A stretch of 64,000 nt of DNA, taken from the NCBI RefSeq assembly GCF_949987535.1, contig NC_080079.1, positions 49,215,000 to 49,278,999 of the forward strand, in the 5' to 3' direction. The DNA is from Balaenoptera acutorostrata. Taxonomy: Eukaryota > Chordata > Mammalia > Artiodactyla > Balaenopteridae. The notes under the pieces are model-generated. The model was not told the origin of the DNA, did not search any database, and saw only the letters and a program-made list of their open reading frames with translations. Shown here piece by piece: positions 11,340 to 22,360 of the stretch. The position numbers and the translations under genes were made by a program. Numbering within the stretch: position 1 is the first letter of the stretch; every line of letters starts with the position of its first letter.

Positions 11340-11934
11340 ACTACTCTTTTATTTTTTCTTCTGTACTTTTACATTAAATTTTCTTATTTTGATGCAAACA
11401 TTACAGGGCAAAACATAAAAGCTGCCTCACCATTCCCAGCACTCCCTCCCAAAGTGTGAGTTTTCTGTGCCACTTCTGTATATTTACATGTTACTCGTGG
11501 GTTCTTGAGAGAGGGCAGAAACAGAAATTGAGATGGGAAAATACTAAATTATTTTTCTAGCACTTCTTTTTTTTAAATTTAACAATTTCGCTTAGAAGCC
11601 TTTTTTATTTACCTCATTCTGATATGGCTGTACCAGAAATTATTTAACCACTCCCCCATTGATGGACAAGTAAGTTGTTTCCACTTTTTGTGGTAGGGAA
11701 AATGCTACAGTGAGCATCATTATACATACAGCCTTGTGTGTTTGTCTTTCCTTGGAACAAATTCTCAAAATTCAATACTAGGTTAAAGGATATTTCATTT
11801 TCAAATTATCTCAGACATTACAAAGTTGCTTTCAAAAAGACTTTATCAAATTACTATCCCATCAAAAATGTCTGAGAATGCCCATTTCTCTTGCTTTCCC
11901 CAATATTAGATATTAGCAGTCATTTTATTTTATT
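11340..11934 (-). repeat. Old L1 3'-end sequence, antisense
   Basis: AT-rich DNA with the phrase CCACTCCCCCATTGATGGACA and GTGAGCATCATTATACATAC, typical of the reverse complement of old L1M 3' untranslated regions. There is no open reading frame of note. Exact subfamily not determined. Confidence 0.55.
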
Positions 11935-12150
11935 ACTTTTTATTGACATATAGTTGATTTATAATATATTGAATTAGTTTCAGGTGTACAGCAAGTGATT
12001 CAGTTTTTTTTTATAGATTATATTCCATTATAGATTATTACCAGATACTGAATATAATTCCCTGTGCTAAACAATAAATCCTTGTTGCTTATCTGTTTTA
12101 TGTATAGTAGTGTGTATCTGTTAATCCCATACTCTTAATTTGTCCCTCCT
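11935..12150 (-). mobile_element. Cetartiodactyl L1 3' fragment, antisense
   Basis: TTGACATATAGTTGATTTAT, TTAGTTTCAGGTGTACAGCA and CCTGTGCTAAACAATAAATC are the reverse complement of the 3' region of L1 elements common in cetartiodactyls. Similar fragments in this window lie at 19190-19415, 19697-20165 and 38371-38499. Confidence 0.75.
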
Positions 12151-12264
12151 CCCCAGTAGTCATTTTAAATTAAGAATCTTATGATGTTTATTGACCATTT
12201 GTATTTCTTCTATTAATTTCTTGTTAATACCCTTTACCCATTTTTGTACTGGGTTCTTTGTCTT

Positions 12265-12440
12265 TTATTTTCCTAATACATTTTACTTAACCAACATATC
12301 CAAAAATTATCATTTCAATATGTAAGCAACATAAAATTATTAATGGGATATTTTACATTCTTCTTTTACATGATGTCTTTGGAATCCACTTAGAGCATAT
12401 CTCAATTTGGACACTAAGCTTTCATCAGACATACTTGGTC
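12265..12440 (+). repeat. hAT-type DNA transposon fragment
   Basis: CCAACATATCCAAAAATTATC, ATTATTAATGGGATATTTTAC and GAGCATATCTCAATTTGGAC match the interior of a common non-autonomous hAT repeat (the one whose ends read CTGTCCAATAGAAATATA, seen also at 28955-29095). Both termini are missing here. Confidence 0.5.
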
Positions 12441-12510
12441 TATATTGAGATTTCATGAAATTTACATTTGAAGAAGTAGAGTCACATACCCACATTGTTC
12501 CAAATATCCT

Positions 12511-12948
12511 GTGGTAGGCAGAATAATGTCTCCCCAAAGATGTGAATGTTATGTGGCAAGGAGGAATTAAGGTTGAAGATGGGATCAAGCTGCTAATCAG
12601 CTGACCTTAACAAAAATTTATCCTGGATTACCCATGTGGGTCCAGGGTAATCACAAGGGTCTTTTATAGTGGAAAAGGAGACAGGAGAGGAGGTCAGAGT
12701 CTGAGAGCAATTTCAAGATGCATTGCTGCTGGGAAGATGGAGGAAGGGGCCAAGAGCCAAAGAATGCAGGCACCCCCTAGAAGCTGCAAAAAGCAGGGAA
12801 ACAGATCCTCCCCTGGAGCCTCCAGAAGGTTGTAGCCTGGTAAGGCCCATTTCAGACTTCTGACCTCCAGAACTGTAAAAAAAATAAGTTTTTGTTGTTT
12901 TAAGCCACTAAATTTGTGGTGCTCTGTTAGGAAACTAATACATGTACT
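12511..12948 (+). repeat. MLT1-type LTR (ERVL-MaLR)
   Basis: A near-complete solitary LTR. It runs from TGTGGTAGGCAGAATAATGTC through ATCACAAGGGTCTTTTATAG, GATGGAGGAAGGGGCCAAGA and CTTCTGACCTCCAGAACTGT to TTTTAAGCCACTAAATTTGT and GGAAACTAATACA. This order is typical of MLT1 LTRs. No internal retroviral coding sequence is attached. Confidence 0.85.
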
Positions 12949-12974
12949 AAAAACTTTTCCAATAACTGAATCAA

Positions 12975-15900
12975 GTGTCAGTGTTTCATAACAGCTTTAT
13001 TGAGGTATAATTATCATCAATAAACTCCACATATTTAACACGTACAATTTGATAAATACATGTGTACACCTGTGCAACCATAACCACAGTCAAGATGTAT
13101 CTATTACCCCCAGAAGTTCCCTTGTATCCTTTTGTAATCCCTCTTCCATCTTCTGCCCCTCCTAACCCCTGACCCCAGGCAATCACCAATGTGTTTAGTA
13201 TGCATTTTCTGGAATTCTGTGTAAACAGAGTAATACAGAACATACTCTGGTTTCTTTCACTTAGTATAATGATTTAGAGATTCACCCATGTTGTAGCATG
13301 CATTTGTATTCATTCTTATTGCTGAGTAGTATCCCACTGTATGGCTGTGCCACAGTTTGTTTATCCATTCACTTGTTGATGGCCATTTGGGTTGTGTCCA
13401 GTTTGGGGATATTAAAAATGAAGTCCAAATCTCTGTATGCGCATATGCTTTCATTTCTCTTAGGTAAATACATAGAAGAGGAATGGCTGGGTCAAATCCT
13501 AGGTATATTTTAACAGTTTTAGAGACTGCTAAACTGTTTTCTAAATTGTTTGTACCATTTTACATTCCTACCAGCAGTGTATGGGAGTTCTAGGTCCTCC
13601 ATACTCACACCAACACTGGCTATGGTCAGTCTTAAATCTTATCTATTCTAGTAGATATGTAGTGATGCCACACTATGGTTTGTTTTTTTTTTTTAATTTA
13701 TTTATTAATTATTTATTTTTGGCTGTGTTGGGTCTTCGTTTCTGTGCGAGGGCTTTCTCTAGTTGCGGCAAGCGGGGGCCACTCCTCATCGTGACGCGCG
13801 GGCCTCTCACTATCGCGGCCTCTCTTGTTGCGGGGCACAGGCTCCAGACGCACAGGCTCAGTAGTTGTGGCTCACGGGTCTAGTTGCTCCGCGGCATGTG
13901 AGATCTTCCCAGACCAGGGCTCGAACCCGTGTCCCCTGCATTGGCAGGCAGATTCTCAACCACTGCACCACCTGGGAAGCCCCACACTGTGGTTTTAATT
14001 TGCATTCCCCTAATGACTGATGATGCGGAGGATCTTTCCATGAGCTTATTTGCCATTCCTACATCTGTCTATATTACAGATATAATAAAGTATCTGTTCA
14101 AATCTTTTGCCTATTTTTTAAATTGGGTTGTTTGTTTCCTTATTATTATATTTTGAGAGTGCTTTGTATATTTGGGGTACAAGTCCTTTACCAGATATAT
14201 GATTTTCAGATATTTTCTTCTAGTGTATAACTCATATTTTCTCTTAATCATATCTTTCAAAGAGCAGGGTTTTTTAATTTAAATAGATCAAATTATTAAT
14301 TAATTGTGCTTCTGATGTTGTATTTAAGAAATCTTTGCCTAACCAAAGTCATAAAGGTTTTCTACCAGAAGTTTTATCGACTTATGATTTTACTTTTAGG
14401 TATATGATTTATTTTGAGTATATTTTTATATGTGATGTTGGGCATGGATCAAAGTTCATTTTTTTACACAAGAATATAAAATTGTTCCACCACCATTTAC
14501 TGAAAATACCATCCTGCTATCCATACTCCACTGAATTGCCTTTGAACCTTTGTCAAAAATCCATTTGTTTGTTTGTTTGTTTGTTACTGAACCTTCTATT
14601 CTGTTTTATTAAATTCTTTGTCTATCTTAATGCCAGTATTACAATGTTTTGATTACTATAGCTTTATAATAAGTCCTGAAATCCAGAAGTATCAGATCTC
14701 CAACTTTGTTATTCTGTTTCAAAGTTGTCTGACTGTTGTAGGTCCTTTATATTTCTATATGAATTTTAGAATCAGCTGGTCACGTTCTATAAAACACTAC
14801 TGGGATTCTGATTGGGATTGCTTTGCATCTTTAGGCCAATTTGGGGAGAATTGACATCTTAACAATAGTAAGTCCTCTGGCCAGTGAACACAGTATATCT
14901 CTCCAGTTAGTTATATCTTCTTTCAATTCTCCCAGCAATGATTTATAGTTCTCAGTGCACAGATCTTGAAGATCTTTCATCATATTTGTCCCCAAGTATT
15001 TCATATTTTGGGGTGCAAGTAAAATGGTTTTGATTTTCAATTTCCAATTGTTCATTGCTAATAGAGAGAGATACTATTTAATTTTGTGCATTTGTCTTGT
15101 ATCCTGAAACCTTGCCAAACTCATTTATTAATTCTAGTAGCTTTTTTTTTTTGTAAAGTTTCATCAGATTTTCTACATAGACAATTATGTTGTTTGTGGA
15201 AACACTTTCACTTCTTCCTTTCCAATTTGGACAAATTTTATTTCTTTTTCTCACCTTATAACCACAGCTAGGACTCTTGTACAATATTTAATAGAAATAA
15301 TAAGAATAAACATCATTGTCTTGATCTTGGTCTTAGGGGAAAAGCTTTTAGTATGATATTAGCTTTTCGTTTTTCAGAGATACCCTTTATCAGGTTGAGG
15401 AAGTTCTCTTTTATTCTAGTTTGTTGAGAACTTTTATCAGGAATGGATGTTGAATTTTGTCAAATGCTTTTTTTTTGCATCTATCGAGATGATCTTTTCT
15501 CTTTTCTAGTTTATAAATATGGTGAATTACATTGATTGATTTTGGTTTGTTAAACCAACTTTGCATACTTGGGATAAACCCTAGTTGGTCATTATTTTCC
15601 TTTCTATATATTGTTGAATTTGATTTGCTAAAATTTTGCTGAGAATTTTTGTTCCTGAGCAATATTGGTTTACAGTGTCCTTTTCTTATAATGTCTTTGG
15701 CTGTTCTATATCACAGTAATGTTGGCCTCATAAAATGCACTGGAAACCATGCCTTTTTTTCAGTTTTCAAAAAGAGTTTGTGTAGTATTGGTGTTATTTC
15801 TTCCTTAAATATTTGGTAAAATTCACCAGTGAAATCATCTGAGTTTGGAGTTTTCCTTGTAGGAAGGTTTTTAGCTACAAATTCCATTTCTTTACTAGAT

Positions 15901-17570
15901 ATAGGGCTATTTAACTATTTCTTCTTGACTGAGCTTCAGTAGTTTGTCTTCTTTTATCCATTTCATCTAAATTTCCAAATTTATTAACATAATGTTTTTC
16001 TTAACATTACCTTATTATCTTTTTAATATTTGAAGAATCTGTAGTGAGGTCACCTCTCTCATTCCAGATATTGACAATTTATCTTCTCTCTTTTTCCTGA
16101 TTAATCTTGCTAGAGACTTATCAATTTTATTGATCTTCTCAAAGAACTAGCTTTTAGTTTCATTGGCTTTATTATTTTTTTTATTTTTCATTTTATTTAT
16201 AGCCACTCTGATCTTTATTTTTTCATTCTTTTACATTGGGTTTAATTTGCTCTTCTTTGTGTCATTTCTTAAGGTAGAAGCTGAGGTCATTGATTGAAAC
16301 CTTTCTTCTTTTCTGATATCAACATTTAGTGCTATAATTTACCCCCTAACTACTCCTCTGTATTTTATATGTTGTGTTTTCATTTTTATCCAGTTCAAAG
16401 CACTTTCTAATTTTCCTTTTTGATTTTTTTCTTTGATGTATGGGTTATTTAGAAATGCATTAATTGGTTTCCAAATATTTGGGGATTTTCCAGAAATTTT
16501 TCCAGAAATTTTTCTGTTATTGATTTCTAACTTAATTCCATTGTGGTCAGAGAACATATGTTGTATTTGAATTTTTTTCCATTTTTTAAGACTTGTTTAT
16601 GGCCATCTTAGTAAAAGTTTCATGGACATTTGAAAAGATGTGTATTCTGCTGTTGAGGAAGGCAGCAATTAGGTCAAATTGGTTGATAGTGTTTTTTCAG
16701 GTCATTTATATCCTTACTGATTTTTATGTCTACTTGTTTTCTCAATTATTGATAAATAGATAATGAACTTTTTTTTACTATAATCGTCTACTTTCTATTG
16801 CTCCATTAATCTTCATTCCTTTCCTTTTTTCTGTCTAATATCATTTTCTTTCTGCCTAATTGTCTTTAACAATTCTTGTAGTATGAGTCTGCTAATGATG
16901 CATTATTTCCTATTTGTTTTGTGTATCTTAAAAGGTCTTTACTTAGCCTTTATTTTTGAGGAATACTTTCACTGGATTCAGAATAAGAGGTTGACAGATT
17001 TTCCTTTCAATACCTTTAAAGATGTTGTTCTACTGATTTCTTAACTTACATTGTTTCTGATAAGAATTTGCTGTCGTCCTCACGTTTGCTCCTCTGTACA
17101 TATTGTATCATTTACCTCTGGCTGCTTTTAAGAGTTTCTTTTCATGACTGGGTTTGAGCCATTTGATTATGCCTTCATATACTTACTTTTCTTTATATTT
17201 CTTATGCTTGGGGCTCATTGCACTTCTTAGATCTGTGAGTTTATACTGTTCATAAGTTTGGAAAAGTTTCAGCTATAATTTCTTCACAAATATTTTTCAG
17301 TTCCCCCTTCCTTTTCCAGAGACTCGAATTACATGTAAATTATACTGCTTGAAGTTATCCCACATCTCACTGATGCTCTGTTCATTCTTTTTACTTCTCT
17401 TTTCTTTTTGTTTCATTTTGAGTAGTTTCTATGACTATATTTTCAAGTTCTCTAGTTTTTTCATCTGCAACATTGAATCTGCTGTTAATCCCATTCATTG
17501 TATTTTTTATTTGCACATTGTACTTTTCATCTCTAGAATGTAGATTTGAGACTTTTTTTTTACATCCGCC
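12975..17570 (-). mobile_element. Old L1 LINE, long antisense copy, disabled
   Basis: On the minus strand, from right to left, I can follow L1 structure. A lysine/glutamate-rich ORF1-like piece lies at about 17391-17630. The end of the endonuclease domain (FSDHNGIKLE) is near 16557. Reverse-transcriptase pieces with [10 protein letters not shown] and [10 protein letters not shown] are at 15411-15662. Thumb and C-terminal pieces are at 15078-15284 and 14831-15055, and the 3' untranslated region runs down to about 12975. Stops and frameshifts break every frame, so it cannot encode working proteins. A CHR SINE (13682-13982) sits in its 3' part. Boundaries are approximate. Confidence 0.88.
13682..13982 (-). 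mobile_element. CHR-type SINE inserted in L1
   Basis: Antisense copy with the T/A-rich tail on the left and GGGGCTTCCCAGGTGGTGCAG (minus strand) on the right. The target-site duplication is CACACTATGGTTT (13669-13681) and CACACTGTGGTTT (13983-13995), one mismatch. The duplicated target is L1 3' sequence, so the SINE arrived after the L1. Confidence 0.95.
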
Positions 17571-17609
17571 ATTGAGGGAGTCACCATATCCTGTGGCCTC
17601 AGTCAGATT

Positions 17610-17795
17610 TTCAGATGTCTGTAGTTCCACCCAACATCTTGACTGTCATTTCATAAAAGACCCCAAGCTAGAAAGACCCAGCTAAGTCACTCCAAATTTC
17701 CTGGTCTACAGAAACACTGTAAGAGAATAAAGGTTTATTGTTGTTTTTAGCTACCAAGTTTTAGGGTAATTTGTTATGTCGCAATAGATAACTGA
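17610..17795 (+). repeat. 3' end of an ancient LTR-like repeat
   Basis: CCCAGCTAAGTCACTCCAAA, GAATAAAGGTTTATTG, TTTTAGCTACCAAGTTTTAG and GTCGCAATAGATAACTGAGAC are the end of a MaLR-like LTR. The polyadenylation signal AATAAA is inside the LTR. It abuts the 5' side of the L1 at 12975-17570. Confidence 0.6.
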
Positions 17796-17799
17796 GACA

Positions 17800-18715
17800 T
17801 TCAGAATCTGACATGGGAAGCTTTCTGAATTCTGAGCATCTTCACCAGTCCCTGAAGGTTGTACCACATCCTAGGTGCCCCATTGCTGGGTTTAGACAAA
17901 TGAGAGGGAGCAAGGCTAATCACCGGGCAGCTTCCCCTCCACCTGCAGTGTTCCTGGAGTTTGTATTTATTATGCTGTAGAAATGATGGATTTTGAATAA
18001 ACCATCTAAGCTGACACTAATATAAGAAATATACTCTCTCCCAAAGGCCCTTCTGTTGCATGTGCCTTATCCTTTTCCCAGAGGTTGCTCTCTGAGAGAA
18101 GGAGTTTCTGGAGCTTTTGTCTGGGGCCTCCACTGGCTACCTACAGACTCTCTCAAGCTGGTACATTCACAAGGGTTGGGGAGGGAGCTATGGTGAGCCA
18201 GCAGCAGGCCTGGAGTGGAGCCCGGTTACACACAGACAGAATAGCACATCCTTTGACCGTTACTCCCTTACACCAGTGGACTTGCACTGGTGTGAAGCGA
18301 GAGATGAATGAAGTCATTGGCAGCCTCTCAGGACAAACCTGGATATGCAGCCTGAGTAAATAGCAAAACAGAGCACATAAGCTCAGACACAGTGGGAGGG
18401 GGAGAGGGGACTAACCTTTGTGGGAAGCTGTCGTGTGACTGGAGTTTGCACGATCTCTTTCTGCACCCAGCTGCCCATCTGTGCAGTTGTAGGTGCAAAT
18501 GGTGTGTCTGGTCCCTTCCCAGGTCCTGCAGGGTCCAGCCGCCCCCTCCAAAGCGCTAACACTCACTTTGGGCTCCTCAGGGAAATCCCGGACCCCTCTA
18601 ATCCAGGGCACTATCTGAGTGGCTGGAGGTACTCCTTGTCCTTCGGAACTGCATGTGTCCAAGGCACAGCAGCTCAACCAAAACCTGGCTCTCCAAGGCC
18701 AGCAGGAAAATATCG
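17800..18715. other. Intronic sequence without recognised elements
   Basis: Mixed composition with no supported exon. The short open frames at 18085-18360 and 18420-18746 have no recognisable domain. Confidence 0.4.
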
Positions 18716-18717
18716 GA

Positions 18718-18820
18718 TCATTTTAACCCTCACAACAGCCTCATGAGGTAGATACTGTTATTATCCTTATTTTACACTTGAGGAAACATGTGCTGAGTAA
18801 GCTTATGCAAAAGGCACATT
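18718..18820 (+). repeat. MIR SINE
   Basis: TTTTAACCCTCACAACAGCC, TCATGAGGTAGATACTGTTA and TACACTTGAGGAAACATGTG match the MIR central region. Confidence 0.8.
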
Positions 18821-18854
18821 CCTTTGGCTACTTACTCTAAGTGCCCCTAGAGAG

Positions 18855-19110
18855 TGGTTGTCAAAGTGTATCCCCAGGGGCCAGCAGCATCAGAAAGCTG
18901 GTTAGAAATGCAGATTCTCCTTTTTTGTTTCTCTCTTTTTTTTTTCCGGCCACATTGCAGGGCTTGTGGGATCTTAGTTCCCCAGCCAGGGATTGAACCC
19001 GGGCCACGGCAGTGAAAGTGCCGAGTCCTAACCACTGGACCGGCAGAGAAATCCCCAGATTCTTCTTCTTTCTCCAGACTTACTGAGTCAGAAACCCCAG
19101 GGGTAGTTCT
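18855..19110 (+). repeat. MER5A hAT-Charlie element, split by a SINE
   Basis: The left part GTGGTTGTCAAAGTGTATCC, CCAGCAGCATCAGAAAGCTG and TTAGAAATGCAGATTCT precedes a SINE. The right part, CAGATTCT..CCAGACTTACTGAGTCAGAA, follows it. Together they match MER5A from its 5' terminus to about two thirds of its length. Confidence 0.75.
18920..19055 (-). mobile_element. Short CHR-related SINE in MER5A
   Basis: An antisense SINE of about 135 bp. It has a T run on the left, then GGGCTTGTGGGATCTTAGTT, GGGATTGAACCCGGGCC (B box on the minus strand), TAACCACTGGACCGGCAG and the head AGAAATCCCC. Short duplications of CAGATTCT flank it (18911-18918 and 19056-19063). It lacks the middle of the 330-bp copies and is a distinct subfamily. 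Confidence 0.85.
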
Positions 19111-19189
19111 ATTAGTGCTATGCTTACCAGCCAGTTGCTAAACATTTCCATTATTAGAAATTATATCATACAGACCTACAATTAAATAC

Positions 19190-19415
19190 ATTATATTAAA
19201 AACAAAGGTAATTGATGGATAAGCAAGGTCCTACTGTATAGCACAGGGAACTATATTCAATATCTTGTCATAAACCATAATGGAAAATAATATGAAGAAG
19301 AATATGTATATAAACACACACACATATATATAACTGAATCACTTTGCTGAACACCTGAAACTAACACAATATTGTAAATCAACTATACTTCAATAAAATA
19401 CATTAAAAAAAAATA
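19190..19415 (+). mobile_element. L1 3' end, sense, with poly(A)
   Basis: GATGGATAAGCAAGGTCCTA, TAGCACAGGGAACTATATTC and GAATCACTTTGCTGAACACC, followed by ATCAACTATACTTCAATAAA and an A run, form the 3' untranslated region of a cetartiodactyl L1. The copy is strongly 5' truncated. Confidence 0.85.
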
Positions 19416-19696
19416 AAGATAATCAGTCCTCAAAATGTATCACCCCCTAATTGTTTGATTTCATTTACTACTATCTATGCTCTAGAGCCTGTTGACCCCT
19501 ATGGTATCCATGTGGCAGGAACACTGCAGTGCATTTCTTCCCAGTGCCACATTCAATGACGACATGAAATCAGCCATGGAGGGTATTTATATCACAGAAG
19601 TTGGCAAACACTACAAATCAGCTTGCCTTATTTTTTTTGGAGAGCCTGTTGTTAAACATTTACTGCAAGACCACCAAACTTGGTACTCTGTGTTTT

Positions 19697-20165
19697 TTTT
19701 TTTTTTTTAAACATCTTCATTGGAGTATAATTGCTTTACAATGGTGTGTTAGTTTCTGCTTTATAACAAAGTGAATCAGTTATACATATACATATGTTCC
19801 CATATCTCTTCCCTCTTGCATCTCCCTCCCTCCCACCCTCCCCATCCCACCCCTCTAGGTGGTCACAAAGCACCGAGCTGATCTCCCTGTGCTATGCGGC
19901 TGCTTCCCACTAGCTATCTATTTTACGTTTGGTAGTGTATATATGTCCATGCCACTCTCTCACCCTGTCACATCTCACCCCTCCCCCTCCCCATATCCTC
20001 AAGTCCATTCTCTAGTAGGTCTGTGTCTTTATTCCCATCTTGCCACTAGGTTCTTCATGACCTTTTTTTTTCCCTTAGATTCCATATATATGTGTTAGCA
20101 TATGGTATTTGTTTTTCTCTTTCTGACTTACTTCACTCTGTATGACAGACTCTAACTCCATCCAC
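19697..20165 (-). mobile_element. 5'-truncated young L1, antisense, intact TSD
   Basis: A T run at about 19692-19708 is the reverse of a poly(A) tail, followed by CATTGGAGTATAATTGCTTT and CACAAAGCACCGAGCTGATC. The duplicated target GGTACTCTGTGTTTT is perfect (19682-19696 and 20166-20180, 15 bp). Target-primed retrotransposition explains truncation, tail and duplication. The duplicated site itself is MER5-like sequence. Confidence 0.93.
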
Positions 20166-20230
20166 GGTACTCTGTGTTTTAACAAGCCCTGGGGTGACTC
20201 TCATGCCCTCTCAAGGTTGAGACCTAGCCC
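20166..20230 (+). repeat. MER5-type fragment (right end)
   Basis: CTGTGTTTTAACAAGCCCTG, GGTGACTCTCATG and CAAGGTTGAGACC match the right-hand part of MER5A. It is separated from similar left-hand sequence by the truncated L1. Confidence 0.6.
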
Positions 20231-20689
20231 GAGGGTTTCAGCTGGAGGCTTCATACTGACTCCTACGTGTCTTTCATCACAGCCTTAACAAATGACATAC
20301 CGGAAACGGGAAAGCAGACTCTCTCTGCTCTCCTGCCCCTTCCTCTCCCCTCCCCTTTTCCTCCCCGCTCCCAGCCCTCCACCCCCAAGTGCCTGAGCAA
20401 AATGCTGGGATCAAAGCCGTGCTCTTAACCCTTGGGAAGCAGGAGGGATCTGGGCGACCAAAAGCCAGTTCTGAGGGCCCCTTGCAGTAATGGGGGCCAC
20501 ACTGGGATTCTTCTGAGTGAGTGATGAGCAGTGGGTCCCAAAGGCACAGCCTGGCTCTCCAGGGCAGCTTCTTGCACACAAAGTCAGCCGGCAGCTGCTG
20601 TCACAAATATAGGAGGGAAAGTGCTCCATCATCAGACACCCCCGGAGTGCACATCCCAGCTTGCCCTTGCCAGCAGTGGGGCAAGGAGG

Positions 20690-20945
20690 CTGGTTGCTTC
20701 ACCTCTCCGACCTCCATCTGCTTGTCCAAGACGATAGGAATAGTAGTACTCGCCCCTGTGGGGCCTCTAGAAAGATTAGATCCAATAGTTTAGACAAAGA
20801 GCCAGGAATATAGTACAAGCTCTGTAAACAAGGGTTATTACTGCTTTTCCATTTAGCTGGAGTAGAAAGTAATGTCAGTGTCAATATTGTTACTCCCATT
20901 TTATGGATGACAGATATTGAGGCATAGAGGGAAAAGAAACCCAAA
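20690..20945 (+). repeat. MIR SINE fragments
   Basis: CTTCACCTCTCCGACCTCCA and GGAATAGTAGTACTCGCCCC are MIR-like. So are TATTGTTACTCCCATTTTAT and GATATTGAGGCATAGAGGG further on. Confidence 0.6.
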
Positions 20946-21464
20946 GTGCTCAGAAGTACTCAGAGACAGTTACTGAAACAGCAAACACCAGAGACCCTTC
21001 CCGTTAGCCGGTGATGGATCTCATCCACATCCCGTAATGAACACGTTTCCCCATCCTGGGGTTGCAGCCCTGATTGATTCCCACTAGCCCTAGTTTCCCT
21101 AGAAAGAAACCGTTAGTTCAGTTACACCGATTACCATCTGGTTCTCTGGTTTATTACTATAATTTCTCTAAAGCAAGCATCCATAGGTAAAGACGCCGTT
21201 CTGCCTTTACGGTGCTTAAATGAGAAAAGGCATCTCCATGTGTCCGTGCAGCACAAGGCTCCAGCAGCCACGTGGAACCTCCAGTCACCTTGAAAGCCAG
21301 GAATTGCCTGGAAAAGATGGGAGTGGAAAGAAGAGCGCTCCATGAGTACACATGGGGGTGGGGACTGGAGGCGACCATGTGGATACAGCAGGTGACCGCG
21401 CCAGTCACCTGGGCAAGTGCAGACGCAGGGATGCTGTTCCCCCACCCAGTGTGGAGCCCTGACA

Positions 21465-21725
21465 CACAGTAATAGCTGGGGTTTATTTAGCAAATAAACA
21501 GCTTTCACTATGCCAGGTACTGCTCTGAGGGCTTCCCAAGTACTAATTCACTTAATGCTCACAACAGCCCCACAAAGGACTATTATTATTCCTATTTCAC
21601 AGATAAGGAAATTGGGAAGTTGCACAGAGAGGTTAAATACTTTGCCTGAGGTCACACAGCCAGTAAGTAGGTGAGCCAGGATTTGAACCCAGGCAGTTAG
21701 ACTGTAGGTATGGTACCTTCTTCGT
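21465..21725 (+). repeat. MIRb SINE, nearly full length
   Basis: A long, well-preserved MIR: ACTATGCCAGGTACTGCTCT, TCACTTAATGCTCACAACAG, CACAGATAAGGAAATTGGGA, CCTGAGGTCACACAGCCAGT and GGATTTGAACCCAGGCAGTT appear in consensus order. Confidence 0.92.
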
Positions 21726-22272
21726 GGTAGCTGACTCCCATGTAACAGGTAAAGAAATGAAATCCCACCCAGCCAGGAGGGGGCAAAACTGGGCTCACAC
21801 AGATCTGTGCATCCTTTCCCCCATGTCACCGCCTGGACAGTTGCGTTCAAGAAACCTTCCTCCCCCTGACTCTCCTGCCCCAGAAAGCCTGCAAATGGGC
21901 ACATTTCCACCCCCACCCCCATCCCGCCCCCGGTAATGGAGGCTTCCTCCCTGCTCCTGACTTGGGCTTACCGTGCCTTAACCAGGAGAGTGACAACCCT
22001 GGGCAGTCCTCTGTGGGCAGAGCTCCTCCAAAGGTGTCAGAAGGTAGTGTCGCCCCGCTGGAGCGGGGACCCCATGCAAGGCCTCATCTGTGCTCGGTCC
22101 CTGCCATGGAGGGGAGGCCTGCGCTCCTCTCGGCACCCAGCCTGCACATCCAGGTCCTGGAGGGCTGGGACTCTGACCCGCGGCTCCACCCTTTGCTCCC
22201 CAGAGCCCTGACCACAGAAGCCCTTTCCCAGCCATCTCATGCTCTCGTGTTTGTGTTTGTCTCTCTATTTAG

Positions 22273-22360
22273 GGCTTTATTTCTCTACAAGGGACCCAGG
22301 TGACTGAACTTCTTCCTGGCCCTGAGGACCCGGGAAAGCACCTCTTTGAGATCAGCCCAG
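22273..22360 (+). CDS. ARHGAP22: ARHGAP22 internal exon, part of the PH domain
   Basis: The exon encodes [20 protein letters not shown] followed by [10 protein letters not shown] recognise this as the ARHGAP22 PH-domain stretch; the paralogues ARHGAP24 and ARHGAP25 read differently here as I recall them. ARHGAP22 is a cytoplasmic PH-RhoGAP-coiled-coil protein that turns off Rac1 and shapes cell migration and endothelial behaviour. The acceptor is strong (pyrimidine-rich TTTGTCTCTCTATTTAG before 22273), and so is the donor (CAG/GTAGGC, GT at 22361). The exon is 88 nt: it starts in phase 0 (GGC) and ends in phase 1. Its frame stays open, whereas the adjacent frame hits TGA. Skipping it would shift the frame. 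Neighbouring exons are outside the window. The identity is from memory and was not checked by alignment. Confidence 0.88.

Noticed and set aside
14831..17630. Minus-strand open frames with reverse-transcriptase and endonuclease text
   Set aside because: They are broken pieces of one old L1 and are annotated as that element, not as genes.
1..22272. Upstream PH-domain exon of ARHGAP22 (expected to carry the WFVLRGDQL-type strand)
   Set aside because: I looked for the corresponding codons in this stretch and did not find them; the exon is probably upstream of the window.
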